Assembly: GCA_000696115.1 (NCBI GenBank)
Contig: JJOH01000016.1
Location: 186,001-250,000 of the forward strand
Length of the DNA stretch: 64,000 nucleotides
Direction: 5' to 3'
From: Streptomyces olindensis
GTDB taxonomy: Bacteria > Actinomycetota > Actinomycetes > Streptomycetales > Streptomycetaceae
Positions 1 to 8,102 of the stretch are shown one piece after another (position 1 is the first letter of the stretch; each line of letters starts with the position of its first letter). The position numbers were made by a program, and so were the translations under genes. The notes under the pieces were generated by a model. The model was given only the letters and a program-made list of their open reading frames with translations. It ran no database searches and was not told where the DNA came from.

Positions 1-1
1 G

Positions 2-466
2 ACGGGCCGCGTTCCCGAGGCGCGCGAGCAACTGCGGCGGCTGCGCCAGGACTTCCGTATCGCCCACTTCATCGTCTTCGACGCGTACATCCTCGGCGCG
101 GAGGGGTGGCTGGACGCCGTGGAAGGACGGTACGAGGAATGCCTGGACCGGATCCGCGGGGCGCTCGAGCGGGCCGCCGACCCGCTCTCGGCGGCCATCG
201 CCCCCCATATGCGCGCGGTGTACCTGACCATCGCCGCGGGGTCCCTGGCCGGCCTCGACGGCGGGCACCGGGCCCGGGACGCCGCCCTGTGCCTCGGCGC
301 GGCCGACGCCCTGCTGCCGCCGGGGCACGTCGCCCCGCGGCAGGAGCGCGAGGCACGCGAGCAGGCGGAGCGGCGGACGCGGGCGGTGCTCGGCGACACG
401 GCGTACGAGTCCGCGTACACGGAAGGCGGCGGCCTCTCCCCCGAGGAGGCCACCGCCCTGCTCTGA
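2..466 (+). CDS. C-terminal fragment of a large ATP-binding/TPR-type transcriptional regulator (5' truncated)
   Basis: An open frame runs from the window edge to a TGA at 464-466 (154 residues visible). The helical, Ala/Arg/Leu-rich sequence looks like the TPR-like tail of large actinobacterial regulators of the AfsR/LAL kind. The end, with an LGDTAYESAY motif then LSPEEATALL, is typical of the C-terminus of BTAD/NB-ARC regulators, which often finish in a similar ALGxxAFExAYxxG segment. The N-terminal DNA-binding and ATPase domains lie outside the window, so the exact class cannot be decided. It runs toward the ABC exporter genes on the opposite strand, 20 bp away, and could be a neighbouring regulator, but nothing visible proves a link. 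Confidence 0.6.
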   Translation, partial: TGRVPEAREQLRRLRQDFRIAHFIVFDAYILGAEGWLDAVEGRYEECLDRIRGALERAADPLSAAIAPHMRAVYLTIAAGSLAGLDGGHRARDAALCLGAADALLPPGHVAPRQEREAREQAERRTRAVLGDTAYESAYTEGGGLSPEEATALL

Positions 467-486
467 CACGGATCCGTCCGGCCCGG

Positions 487-1302
487 TCAGGCCTTCGTGC
501 GGAACTTGTGGATCGCGATGGGCGCCATCACCGCCGTGATCGCCACCGACCAGCCGAGCGTCACCCACAGGTCGTGCGCGACCGGCCCGCCCACCATCAG
601 ACCGCGCGCGGCGTCCGCCAGCGTCGACAGCGGGTTGTAGTCGGTGAACGCCTGCAACCAGCCGGGCATCGACGTCGTCGGCGCGAAGATCGACGAGCCG
701 AACTGGAGCGGGAACAGCACCAGGAAGCCCATCGCCTGCACGGACTGCGCGTTCTTCAGGATCACGCCCAGGGTGAGGAACACCCACATGATGGACGAGG
801 CGAACGCGGTCGACAGGGCCACCGTCGCGAATAGCCCCGGCCAGTTCGTGATCTCGAAACCGACCGCGACGGCGACGATCATCAGCACGGCCGTCGCGAA
901 CAGCATCCGCAGCAGCTCCACCGAGATCTTCGCGAACAGCACCGAACCACGCCCGATCGGCAGGGACCGGAAGCGGTCCATGACACCGGAGTTGAAGTCC
1001 TGGCTGAAGCCGGTGCCGACGCCCTGGGACAGGGTCATGCTCATCATCGCGATCATGCCGGGGATCACGTACTGCACGTACCGGTCCTGCCCGCCGCCCA
1101 GGGCCTGCCCGATCGAGCCGCCGAAGACGAACACGAACAGCAGGGTGAAGATGACCGGCATCAGCAGCGCGTCGGCCATCGACTCCGGGTCCTTGCGGAT
1201 CCACAGCAGATTGCGGCGGATCAGGGCCCCGGTGTGACGGAGGTGGCCGCGCAGCGGGATACGGGCGTCCGTCTCGGCGTCGTGGACGGTGACGGCGCTC
1301 AT
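487..1302 (-). CDS. ABC-2 type transporter permease, DrrB-like exporter subunit
   Basis: This 271-residue protein has a hydrophilic N-terminus of about 45 residues followed by about six membrane segments, the usual ABC2_membrane layout. The region after the first helices (VIPGMIAMMSMTLSQGVGTG) and the conserved DRFRSLPIGRGSVLFAK segment are characteristic of DrrB/ABC-2 permeases that export drugs or lipids. Its ATG at 1300-1302 overlaps the stop of the upstream ATPase gene by 4 bp, and an AGGAGG lies 7 nt before the start, so the two are translationally coupled. The substrate cannot be read from the sequence. Family and partnership are solid; the link to daunorubicin-like compounds is family naming only. 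Confidence 0.9.
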   Translation of the reverse strand: MSAVTVHDAETDARIPLRGHLRHTGALIRRNLLWIRKDPESMADALLMPVIFTLLFVFVFGGSIGQALGGGQDRYVQYVIPGMIAMMSMTLSQGVGTGFSQDFNSGVMDRFRSLPIGRGSVLFAKISVELLRMLFATAVLMIVAVAVGFEITNWPGLFATVALSTAFASSIMWVFLTLGVILKNAQSVQAMGFLVLFPLQFGSSIFAPTTSMPGWLQAFTDYNPLSTLADAARGLMVGGPVAHDLWVTLGWSVAITAVMAPIAIHKFRTKA

Positions 1303-2318
1303 ACGGCGGCCTCCTGAAGGTCTTCGGCGGGCATGGCGTCCTGCGGGGCACTGGCGCGATGGCCGGTGAGGGACAGGAACACCTCGTCCAGGCTGGGCAG
1401 TTCGGTGGTGATGGAGGACAGCGTGATACCGCGCGCGGTGACGGCGCCGACCACGGCGGTCAGCTGCTCGTCGCTCAGGATCGGCACGAGGACGTCACCC
1501 CGGTCGGTGTCCACGGTCGTGGTGGCGAGCCCGGTGATCCCCAGCTCGTCCAGCGCGGCGGCGAGGGGCCGCAGCTGCGTCGGATCGGCGGGTCGGACCC
1601 GCAGCGCCCGGCCGCCGACCTTCGCCTTCAGCTCCTCGATGGCGCCGCCGGCGATGACCTGGCCGCGGTCGACGACCGTCAGCTCGGAGGCCAGTTGCTC
1701 GGCCTCCTCCATGTACTGGGTGGTGAGCAGCACGGTGACCCCGTCGCCGACCATGCGCTTGACCTCGTCCCACACCTCGTTGCGGGTGCGCGGGTCGAGC
1801 CCGGTGGTCGGCTCGTCCAGGAAGAGCACGGCCGGTGCCCCGATCATCGAGGCGGCCAGGTCCAGCCTCCGCCGCATGCCGCCGGAGTACGTCGCCGCCG
1901 GCCGCTTGGCCGCCTCGGTGAGCGAGAAGCGCTCCAGCAACGCGTCGGCCCGGGTGCGGGCGTCCTTGCGGGGCAGGTCGAGCAGCCGCCCGATCATGTA
2001 GAGGTTCTCCCAGCCGGAGAGCTTCTCGTCCACGGAGGCGTACTGCCCTGTCAGGCCTATGACCCGCCGCAGCTGCCGGGGCTGCAGTACGACGTCGTAC
2101 CCGGCCACGGTCGCCTGCCCCGAATCGGGCTGCAGCAGGGTGGACAGGATCCGCACCAGGGTGGTCTTCCCGGCCCCGTTCGGCCCGAGCACCCCCATCA
2201 CGGTGCCCTCCCGCACGTCCAGGTCGACCCCGTCCAGTGCCCTGGTCTCCCCGTAGTGCTTCACCAGCCCCCGCACGGTGACCGCGGCGCCGCCGGTTCG
2301 TGTGTCGATTCGCGTCAT
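1299..2318 (-). CDS. ABC transporter ATP-binding protein, DrrA family
   Basis: This is the 339-residue ATPase partner of the permease it overlaps. Walker A (GPNGAGKTT) lies near residues 45-53, the signature motif YSGGMRRRLDLA near 140, and Walker B LFLDEPTTGLD just after. The extra C-terminal domain of about 100 residues after the nucleotide-binding domain is typical of DrrA-type exporters. The open frame continues upstream to 2564, but the ATG at 2316-2318 (MTRIDTRTGG) starts the conserved protein. The upstream extension has no family similarity and would read through a panB terminator. The promoter region at 2319-2410 carries an unusual array of direct repeats, listed separately. Confidence 0.92.
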   Translation of the reverse strand: MTRIDTRTGGAAVTVRGLVKHYGETRALDGVDLDVREGTVMGVLGPNGAGKTTLVRILSTLLQPDSGQATVAGYDVVLQPRQLRRVIGLTGQYASVDEKLSGWENLYMIGRLLDLPRKDARTRADALLERFSLTEAAKRPAATYSGGMRRRLDLAASMIGAPAVLFLDEPTTGLDPRTRNEVWDEVKRMVGDGVTVLLTTQYMEEAEQLASELTVVDRGQVIAGGAIEELKAKVGGRALRVRPADPTQLRPLAAALDELGITGLATTTVDTDRGDVLVPILSDEQLTAVVGAVTARGITLSSITTELPSLDEVFLSLTGHRASAPQDAMPAEDLQEAAV

Positions 2319-2339
2319 GCCGACGACGGTGTCAGCGCG

Positions 2340-2400
2340 CACCGACAAACCACCGACAGACCGCTGACAGGGGGTCGTCGGCACCGACAGCCCACCGACA
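2340..2400 (-). promoter_or_regulatory. Array of five TGTCGGTG-type octamers, mostly 11 bp apart, before the ABC exporter operon
   Basis: On the + strand CACCGACA occurs at 2340-2347, 2351-2358, 2382-2389 and 2393-2400, with a degenerate copy CGCTGACA at 2362-2369. Start-to-start spacings are 11, 11, 20 and 11 bp, so the copies fall on the same face of the helix in two groups (three and two). The array ends 22 bp upstream of the ATPase start codon. Direct repeats spaced 11 bp apart are the known layout of SARP-family operators. That this is a regulator site is inference. Confidence 0.6.
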
Positions 2401-2430
2401 CCCCGTTCCACCAGGGCCAAAAAGGGAACA

Positions 2431-2460
2431 GCCCCGCCGACGGGGGAAGATCGGCGGGGC
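2431..2460 (-). terminator. Hairpin terminator of panB
   Basis: A perfect 10-bp stem (2431-2440 with 2451-2460) encloses a 10-nt loop, 18 bp beyond the panB stop codon. There is no clear U-tract, as is common for Streptomyces terminators. Confidence 0.75.
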
Positions 2461-2478
2461 TGCTGGTACCGCAGTGGC

Positions 2479-3354
2479 TCAGTGGACGGAGTGCTCCTCG
2501 GAGGGGAACGTTCCGCCGACCACGTCCTCGGCGAACGCCTTCGCCGCGTTCCCCATGACCTCACGCAGGTTCGCGTACTGCTTCACGAACTTCGGCACGC
2601 GCCCGCCGGTCAGCCCGAGCATGTCGGTCCACACCAGCACCTGCGCGTCCGTCTCGGCCCCGGCACCGATCCCGACGGTCGGGATGTGCAGCACCCGCGT
2701 CACCTCGGCCGCGAGCTCCGCCGGAACCAGCTCCAGCACCACCGCGAAGGCACCCGCGTCCTGCACGGCCTTCGCGTCCCGCAGCAGCTGCTGGGCCGCC
2801 TCCTCGCCGCGGCCCTGCACGCGGTAGCCCATCGCGTTGACGGACTGCGGGGTCAGCCCGATGTGCGCCATGACCGGGATGCCGGACTCGACGAGCAGCC
2901 GGATCTGCTCGTGCGACCGCTCGCCCCCCTCCAGCTTCACGGCCTGCACGCCCGCCTCCTTCACCAGCCGGGTCGCCGAGCGCAGCGCCTGCACCGGACC
3001 CTCCTGGTAGGAGCCGAAGGGCAGGTCGCCGACGATCAGGGCGCGCGAGGTGCCCCGTACGACCGCCGCGGACAGCATGGTCATCTCGTCGAGGGTGACG
3101 GGCACGGTCGACTCGTACCCCAGGTGGCAGTTGCCCGCCGAGTCGCCGACGAGCATGACCGGGATCCCGGCCTCGTCGAAGACGGACGCCGTCATCGCGT
3201 CGTACGCGGTGAGCATGGGCCACTTCTCGCCCCGCTCCTTGGCGGCGGCGATGTCCCGCACGGTGATGCGGCGGGTGCTCTTGCCCCCGTACAGCGCCTT
3301 GCCGCCGTCGGAGGGCTTCTGCTGAGCGTTCTGGGCAGCCGGAAGCTGCGTCAT
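2479..3354 (-). CDS. panB: 3-methyl-2-oxobutanoate hydroxymethyltransferase
   Basis: PanB transfers a hydroxymethyl group from 5,10-methylene-tetrahydrofolate to alpha-ketoisovalerate, giving ketopantoate, the first committed step of pantothenate/CoA synthesis in the cytoplasm. The 291-residue protein shows the TIM-barrel PanB signatures MLTAYDAMTASVFDEAGI, MLVGDSAGNCHLGY, LIVGDLPFGSYQ and VKLEGG, plus the late VLVWTDMLGL segment. The ATG at 3352-3354 is chosen because GAGGAG lies 7 nt upstream; the alternative GTG at 3369 sits inside that ribosome binding site. The gene stands alone with its own terminator; panC and panD are not in the window. Length and motifs are normal for the family. Confidence 0.96.
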   Translation of the reverse strand: MTQLPAAQNAQQKPSDGGKALYGGKSTRRITVRDIAAAKERGEKWPMLTAYDAMTASVFDEAGIPVMLVGDSAGNCHLGYESTVPVTLDEMTMLSAAVVRGTSRALIVGDLPFGSYQEGPVQALRSATRLVKEAGVQAVKLEGGERSHEQIRLLVESGIPVMAHIGLTPQSVNAMGYRVQGRGEEAAQQLLRDAKAVQDAGAFAVVLELVPAELAAEVTRVLHIPTVGIGAGAETDAQVLVWTDMLGLTGGRVPKFVKQYANLREVMGNAAKAFAEDVVGGTFPSEEHSVH

Positions 3355-3416
3355 TGCACGGCTCCTCACACGTCATCTCGAGGCGCCCTGACGGCGTCCC
3401 CGGACCACGTCCATGG

Positions 3417-3431
3417 TGGCACCTCGTGCCA
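3417..3431. promoter_or_regulatory. Small inverted repeat in the panB upstream region
   Basis: TGGCAC, a 3-nt spacer, then GTGCCA form a perfect 15-bp dyad 63 bp upstream of the panB start. It could be an operator, but no regulator is implied by the context and a short palindrome in GC-rich DNA may be chance. The rest of 3355-3653, between the divergent panB and EEP genes, shows nothing else I can name. Confidence 0.25.
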
Positions 3432-3653
3432 TGCACGGCTAGGGGAGCCCCTGTGAGTTCGACTTCCGCGGTCCCCATGTGCGCGTTTCGTCACAGAGCG
3501 CGCTTTCCGCGGCCTTGATCGGAACTCCCCGCGGCGACTCGAACGTCATCGCCCCCGTACGGCCGTCGAGGGACGGCGGGAACGGAACGGATCATCCCCT
3601 AGGGTCGTAGACACGGGGGCGATGGTGTGCACGGCAGGCAGTGAGGCGACGGT

Positions 3654-4706
3654 ATGGCGCAGCAGGCGTACATGACGGAGACGGACAACGGCGGCTCGGG
3701 GCCCGAGCACCGGGGGACCCGGCTTCGGCGCCTGTTCGACCGGCTGCTGGGACCCTGGCGGGGCGACCCACGGATCTGGCGGCGCGGACTGCTCGTGGCC
3801 ACGTGCGCGGTGCTGCTGGCCGTGGTCATGGTCCTGCACTCGCGCATCCCGAACACGATCGGCAACCTGGGCAGCCTCGTCGAGACGTTCCTGCCCTGGC
3901 TGGGGCTCCTCGTGCCGGTGCTGCTCCTGCTCGCCGTCCTCCGCAGGTCGGCGACCGCGCTGATCGCGGTGGTGCTGCCGGCGCTGGTCTGGCTGAACCT
4001 CTTCGGCGGCCAGCTCACCGACAAGACCGCGGCCGGCGGCGACCTCACCGTGGCCACGCACAACGTCAACGCCGACAACCCCGACCCGGCCGGCACCGCC
4101 CGTGACGTGGCCGCCTCCGGCGCGGACGTCCTCGCCCTGGAGGAACTGACGGCGACCGCCGTGCCGACCTACGAGAAGGCGCTCGCCTCGACGTACCGCT
4201 ACCACTCGGTGCAGGGCACGGTCGGGGTGTGGAGCAAGTACCCGCTGACCGACGTACGGGCCGTCGACCTCGACATGGGCTGGACGCGCGCGATGCGCGC
4301 CACCGTGACCGCCCCGGCCGGCCAGGTCGCGGTCTACGTCGCCCACCTGCCGTCGGTGCGCGTGAAGATGGAGGCCGGGTTCACGGCCCGGCAGCGCGAC
4401 CGGAGCGCCGACTACCTGGGCCACGCCATCGCCCGTGAACCGCTGAAGAACGTCGTCCTGCTCGGCGACCTGAACGGCACCATGAACGACCGCGCGCTCA
4501 ACGCCGTGACCTCCCAGATGCGTTCCACGCAGGGCGCGGCCGGCAGCGGCTTCGGGTTCAGCTGGCCGGCGTCGTTCCCGATGGCGCGCATCGACCAGAT
4601 CATGGTCAGGGGCCTGACGCCGGAGAGTTCCTGGACCCTCCCGCAGACGGGCAGCGACCATCTGCCCGTCGCGGCCCGTGTGAAGGTCGCCACAAGCGGT
4701 TCCTGA
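3654..4706 (+). CDS. Membrane-anchored endonuclease/exonuclease/phosphatase (EEP) family protein
   Basis: This 350-residue protein has three hydrophobic segments near residues 40-57, 77-95 and 99-115, followed by an extracytoplasmic EEP domain at about 125-345. EEP landmarks are present in order: THNVNADN at the domain start, LALEEL carrying the metal-binding Glu, LLGDLNGT carrying the catalytic Asp-Asn pair, and a final SDHLPV carrying the active-site His. The family covers nucleases, sphingomyelinases and lipid phosphatases; three helices plus EEP is a common actinobacterial arrangement of unknown substrate. The ATG at 3654 is the first of two candidates (the other at 3672). A weak hairpin follows the stop. 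Confidence 0.88.
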   Translation: MAQQAYMTETDNGGSGPEHRGTRLRRLFDRLLGPWRGDPRIWRRGLLVATCAVLLAVVMVLHSRIPNTIGNLGSLVETFLPWLGLLVPVLLLLAVLRRSATALIAVVLPALVWLNLFGGQLTDKTAAGGDLTVATHNVNADNPDPAGTARDVAASGADVLALEELTATAVPTYEKALASTYRYHSVQGTVGVWSKYPLTDVRAVDLDMGWTRAMRATVTAPAGQVAVYVAHLPSVRVKMEAGFTARQRDRSADYLGHAIAREPLKNVVLLGDLNGTMNDRALNAVTSQMRSTQGAAGSGFGFSWPASFPMARIDQIMVRGLTPESSWTLPQTGSDHLPVAARVKVATSGS

Positions 4707-4753
4707 AAACCGCAGGTCAGGGCAGTTCGGCCAGGATCCGGCCACTGCGGGTT
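4707..4753 (+). terminator. Possible terminator after the EEP gene
   Basis: AAACCGCAG (4707-4715) pairs with CTGCGGGTT (4745-4753) at 8 of 9 positions. A smaller GGCC/GGCC stem (4729-4732 with 4740-4743) sits inside. The structure begins directly after the stop codon but is imperfect. Confidence 0.35.
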
Positions 4754-4788
4754 CACCTCGCGGAATAGTGCGGCTGCGAGACTTTGTT

Positions 4789-4813
4789 CCGTACTTGAAC
4801 ATACGACGTACGG
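4789..4813. promoter_or_regulatory. Inverted repeat upstream of the MFS exporter gene
   Basis: CCGTAC (4789-4794) and GTACGG (4808-4813) form a 6-bp dyad with a 13-nt spacer, in an unusually AT-rich stretch 30 bp before the start codon. It is a plausible operator or promoter element; no adjacent regulator gene points to a binder. Confidence 0.3.
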
Positions 4814-4842
4814 ATCTCCACGCAAGTCTCGAAAGGTTCTTC

Positions 4843-6060
4843 ATGCCCCTGGCCCTGCTCGCCCTCGCCGTGGGTGCCTTCGGCATCGGCACCACCGAGT
4901 TCGTGATGATGGGGCTGCTGCCCGATGTCGCGGACGACCTGCACATCTCGATACCCGCCGCCGGCCATCTGGTGTCGGCGTACGCGCTCGGCGTCGTCAT
5001 CGGCGCCCCGCTGCTGGCCGCGGTCACGGCCAAGATGTCCCGCCGCACCGTCCTCATCGCGCTGATGGGACTCTTCGTCGTGGGCAACGCCCTGTCGGCC
5101 CTCGCGCCCGACAACGGCTGGCTGCTGGCCGCCCGCTTCCTGAGCGGACTGCCGCACGGCGCCTTCTTCGGCGTGGGCGCCGTCGTCGCGACGAACATGG
5201 TCGCCCCCGAACGCAAGGCGCGCTCGGTCTCCCTGATGTTCCTCGGCCTGACGGTCGCGAACGTCGCGGGCGTTCCGGTCGCGACCCTCATGGGGCAGCA
5301 CTTCGGCTGGCGGGCGACCTTCCTCGGCGTCAGCGCCATCGGCCTGGCGGCGATCGCCGCGCTCGCGTTCCTCATCCCGCACGACCACGAGCACGCCACC
5401 GCCAAGGGCCTGCGCGGCGAACTCGCCGCCCTGCGCTCCGTCCCGGTCTGGCTCTCCCTCGGTACGACGGTGGCGGGCTTCGGCGCCCTCTTCGCGGCCT
5501 ACAGCTACATCACGCCGATGCTCACGGACGCCGCAGGCTACGCCGACGCCAGCGTCACCCTGCTGCTGGCGCTGTTCGGCGTCGGCGCCACCGCCGGCAA
5601 CCTGCTGGGCGGCCGCCTGGCCGACCACTCCCTGCGCGGCACGCTGTTCGGCGGCCTGACCTCACTGGTGGCGGTGCTGGCGCTGTTCCCGCTGCTGATG
5701 CGCACGGAACTCACCGCCGCCGTCGCGGTGATCCTGCTCGGCATGGCGGCCTTCGCCACCGGTTCCCCGCTCCAGCTGATGGTCATGGAGAAGGCCTCCT
5801 CGGCCCCGTCCCTGGCCTCCTCGGCCAACCAGGCCGCCTTCAACCTGGCCAACGCCGGCGGCGCCTGGATCGGCGGACTCGCCCTGGCCGCGGGCTTCGG
5901 CGTCACCTCCCCGGCTCTGGCCGGAGCGGCCCTGGCCGTCCTCGGCCTGGGCGTGGCCTCGCTGGCCGCCGTGGTGGACCGGCGCCGGGCTCCGGTCACC
6001 GGGCGCGAGCGGATCGTGGCGAGCCATGTCCCGCAGGAGGCGGAAGCCGTGCACCACTGA
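4843..6060 (+). CDS. MFS drug efflux transporter, chloramphenicol-exporter (Cmx/AraJ-like) type
   Basis: This 405-residue major facilitator has about twelve membrane helices. The N-terminus reads LAVGAFGIGTTEFVMMGLLP, hallmark of the DHA1 group that includes chloramphenicol and arabinose efflux proteins, and AKMSRRTVL supplies the loop 2-3 basic motif. The frame opens at a GTG at 4768, but the ATG at 4843 is preferred: GAAAGG lies 6 nt upstream, and from there the protein begins directly with the first helix as family members do. It should export a small hydrophobic compound in exchange for protons; the substrate is unknown. It stands alone with a strong terminator behind it. Confidence 0.9.
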   Translation: MPLALLALAVGAFGIGTTEFVMMGLLPDVADDLHISIPAAGHLVSAYALGVVIGAPLLAAVTAKMSRRTVLIALMGLFVVGNALSALAPDNGWLLAARFLSGLPHGAFFGVGAVVATNMVAPERKARSVSLMFLGLTVANVAGVPVATLMGQHFGWRATFLGVSAIGLAAIAALAFLIPHDHEHATAKGLRGELAALRSVPVWLSLGTTVAGFGALFAAYSYITPMLTDAAGYADASVTLLLALFGVGATAGNLLGGRLADHSLRGTLFGGLTSLVAVLALFPLLMRTELTAAVAVILLGMAAFATGSPLQLMVMEKASSAPSLASSANQAAFNLANAGGAWIGGLALAAGFGVTSPALAGAALAVLGLGVASLAAVVDRRRAPVTGRERIVASHVPQEAEAVHH

Positions 6061-6087
6061 CCGACGGCGCGGCGACACCACACCCGG

Positions 6088-6123
6088 GCGGCAGCCCGTA
6101 GGGAGAGTCCTACGGGCTGCCGC
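6088..6123 (+). terminator. Strong hairpin terminator after the MFS gene
   Basis: A perfect 15-bp stem (6088-6102 with 6109-6123) with a 6-nt loop follows the MFS stop by 27 bp and is followed by a short T-run. It also separates this gene from the converging HAD gene. Confidence 0.9.
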
Positions 6124-6278
6124 TCCGTTTGTGGGGGCGCCGTGGGGAGCCGGGTGGGGCGCCGCGGCTGTCGACGGGGCTGTCGTCGGGGCCGGTTCGC
6201 ACCCCCCGGCGGGTGTCGAGGCGGCGGCCTCTCGCCGCGCCCGCTCCGCGAGGCGGCCCCCCACCGCGCCCGCACTGC

Positions 6279-7007
6279 CTAACGCGACGTCAAGGCCGCG
6301 ACGAGGCCGTCCAGTCCGTCGAAACACCCGTCGAAGGCGTCGGAGGCGGCCGGCGGATCCCCGGCCGGGCGCCGCACGTAGGCGGTCCGCATGCCCACCG
6401 CCTGCGCGCCCCGCAGGTCCCAGGCATGGGCGGCCACCATCAGGACGCGCTCGGCCGGGCAACCGGCGCAGTCCACGGCGAGTCGATACACCTCCGGCGC
6501 CGGCTTGTACGCCAGGACGGACTCGGCGGACAGGGCCTGGTGCCAGCGCAGCCCGGCATGGGCGTTGAGCCGCAGCAGGGCGGCACGGCTCGCGTCGGAG
6601 AGCCCGAGCACGGGGAACCGCCGCGCGAGCCGCTCGAGACCGGCGACGGAGTCGTCCCAGGGGGACAGCCGCCGACCCGCCGTGGCGAGCCGGGCGACGG
6701 CCGCGGGATCGGTGACTCCGGCCTCGTCGGCCACGCGTCGGGCGGCCTCGGCGTCGAGGACCCCGGTGCCGGCGTACGGGCGGAGCCCTTGCCGGACGCG
6801 TTCCTGTTCCTGCTCGCCGTGCCGCCGCCACACGGCGAGGAGTTCGTCGACGGCCGCGTCGTCGGACGCGGGTGCCGCTTCGCGGATCGCCGCGCGCAGG
6901 CCGCCCGGTTCGTCGACCAGCGTTCCGAGGACGTCGAAGACGACGACGTCGATGTCCAGGTCGAGACCGGTGCCGATCTCCGAGCCGCTGTCACGGGTCT
7001 CGCCCAC
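6279..7007 (-). CDS. HAD-superfamily hydrolase, haloacid dehalogenase type II-like
   Basis: The core HAD motifs are in order: motif I VVVFDVLGTLVD with the nucleophile Asp, motif II as LGLSDAS, motif III around the Lys in YKPAPEVYRLA, and motif IV region VAAHAWDLRGAQAVGM. That last motif is typical of the type II haloacid dehalogenase branch. The GTG at 7005-7007 is chosen because GGGAGG precedes it closely, giving 242 residues; the frame is open to 7076 and an earlier start is possible. Many members act on phosphates rather than haloacids, so the substrate is not known. The gene is convergent with the MFS gene and divergent from the alpha/beta hydrolase gene. Confidence 0.85.
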   Translation of the reverse strand: MGETRDSGSEIGTGLDLDIDVVVFDVLGTLVDEPGGLRAAIREAAPASDDAAVDELLAVWRRHGEQEQERVRQGLRPYAGTGVLDAEAARRVADEAGVTDPAAVARLATAGRRLSPWDDSVAGLERLARRFPVLGLSDASRAALLRLNAHAGLRWHQALSAESVLAYKPAPEVYRLAVDCAGCPAERVLMVAAHAWDLRGAQAVGMRTAYVRRPAGDPPAASDAFDGCFDGLDGLVAALTSR

Positions 7008-7159
7008 GCGCCCTCCCGTTCGCCGTGTCGTCACTGCCTGAGCCGGTGACGTCGATGGTGTCAGCGACCGTGTCACCGGTCAAGGAGGTGACGCGCACGC
7101 AAGCGGAAGAACGCGTACCCGTTGCAGCGGTGATCTTGCGTTGCGTAATGTCCCCGAGA

Positions 7160-8035
7160 ATGAGCAGTCAGATACCGCCGACCTTCGTGCTGGTCCACGG
7201 TGCCTTCGCGAACTCCTTCTCCTTCGCGCCCCTCCAGGCCGAACTCGGCCTCCTCGGGCACCGCTCGGTCGCCGTCGACCTGCCCGGCCACGGTTTCGGG
7301 GCGACCTACCCGCGCGCCTACCAGGCACCGCAGGACCTCGAAGGCCTCGCCATCGCGCCCGGCTCGATCAAGGGCGTCACCCTCGCCGCCAACGCCGCGC
7401 ACCTGATCGGGATCCTGGAACGGGCCAAGGAGAACGGGCCGGTGATCCTGGTCTCCCACAGCCGCGGCGGCGTCGCGGCCACCGCCGCGGCCAACGCCCG
7501 GCCGGACCTCATCGACCGCATCGTCTACGTGGCGGCCTGGTGCCCGGTCGCACTGGACGTCGGCGACTACTACGCCGAGCCCGAGATGGCCAGCGTCGAC
7601 GCCGCGTCGCTGGGTCTGGCCATGGTCGGGAACCCGGCCGAACTCGGCCTGCTGCGCGTCAACTTCCGCACCGCCGACCCGAAGGCCCTCGCGGCGTTCA
7701 AGGCGGCCTTCCTCGCCGACGGCACCGACGACGAGTTCCTGACCTTCCTCAACACCTTCCAGCCCGACGAGAACCTGGACGTCGGCACCTCCGCCGACCG
7801 GGCGCAGGCCGCGACCTGGGGCCGCATCCCGAAGACCTACGTACGCCTGACCGGGGACGCGAGCCTGCCGCTCGCCCTCCAGGACCGGCTGATCCGCGAG
7901 GGCGACGCGCTGACCCCGGACAACCCGTACGACGTCCGCACCCTCGAAGGCAGCCACCTGAAATGGCTGACCGACCCGGCACCGGCGGCCCGGGTCCTGG
8001 GGGAACTGGCCGGGCTTCCGGGCCGGGACGCCTGA
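7160..8035 (+). CDS. Alpha/beta fold hydrolase (EstC-like)
   Basis: The protein of 291 residues opens with the oxyanion HG motif (LVHGAFANS) and has the nucleophile Ser in VSHSRGG near residue 101. A catalytic Asp and His are expected near the end, with SHLKWL around residue 270 supplying the His. This fits the EstC/methylesterase-like branch of alpha/beta hydrolases. Two in-frame ATGs, 7148 and 7160, are possible; neither has a good ribosome binding site and I take the second, after which similarity starts. A leaderless transcript is possible. Substrate unknown. Confidence 0.85.
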   Translation: MSSQIPPTFVLVHGAFANSFSFAPLQAELGLLGHRSVAVDLPGHGFGATYPRAYQAPQDLEGLAIAPGSIKGVTLAANAAHLIGILERAKENGPVILVSHSRGGVAATAAANARPDLIDRIVYVAAWCPVALDVGDYYAEPEMASVDAASLGLAMVGNPAELGLLRVNFRTADPKALAAFKAAFLADGTDDEFLTFLNTFQPDENLDVGTSADRAQAATWGRIPKTYVRLTGDASLPLALQDRLIREGDALTPDNPYDVRTLEGSHLKWLTDPAPAARVLGELAGLPGRDA

Positions 8036-8102
8036 TCGCGAGCGGGACACTCGGTCAGGATTCGAGAAGCCGGTTCCCGGGACCGCGGCTAGCGTCGCAG
8101 CC

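Noticed and set aside
487..2318. Naming the ABC exporter as a daunorubicin or doxorubicin resistance system
   Set aside because: Family resemblance to DrrAB does not show the substrate and no matching biosynthetic genes are nearby.
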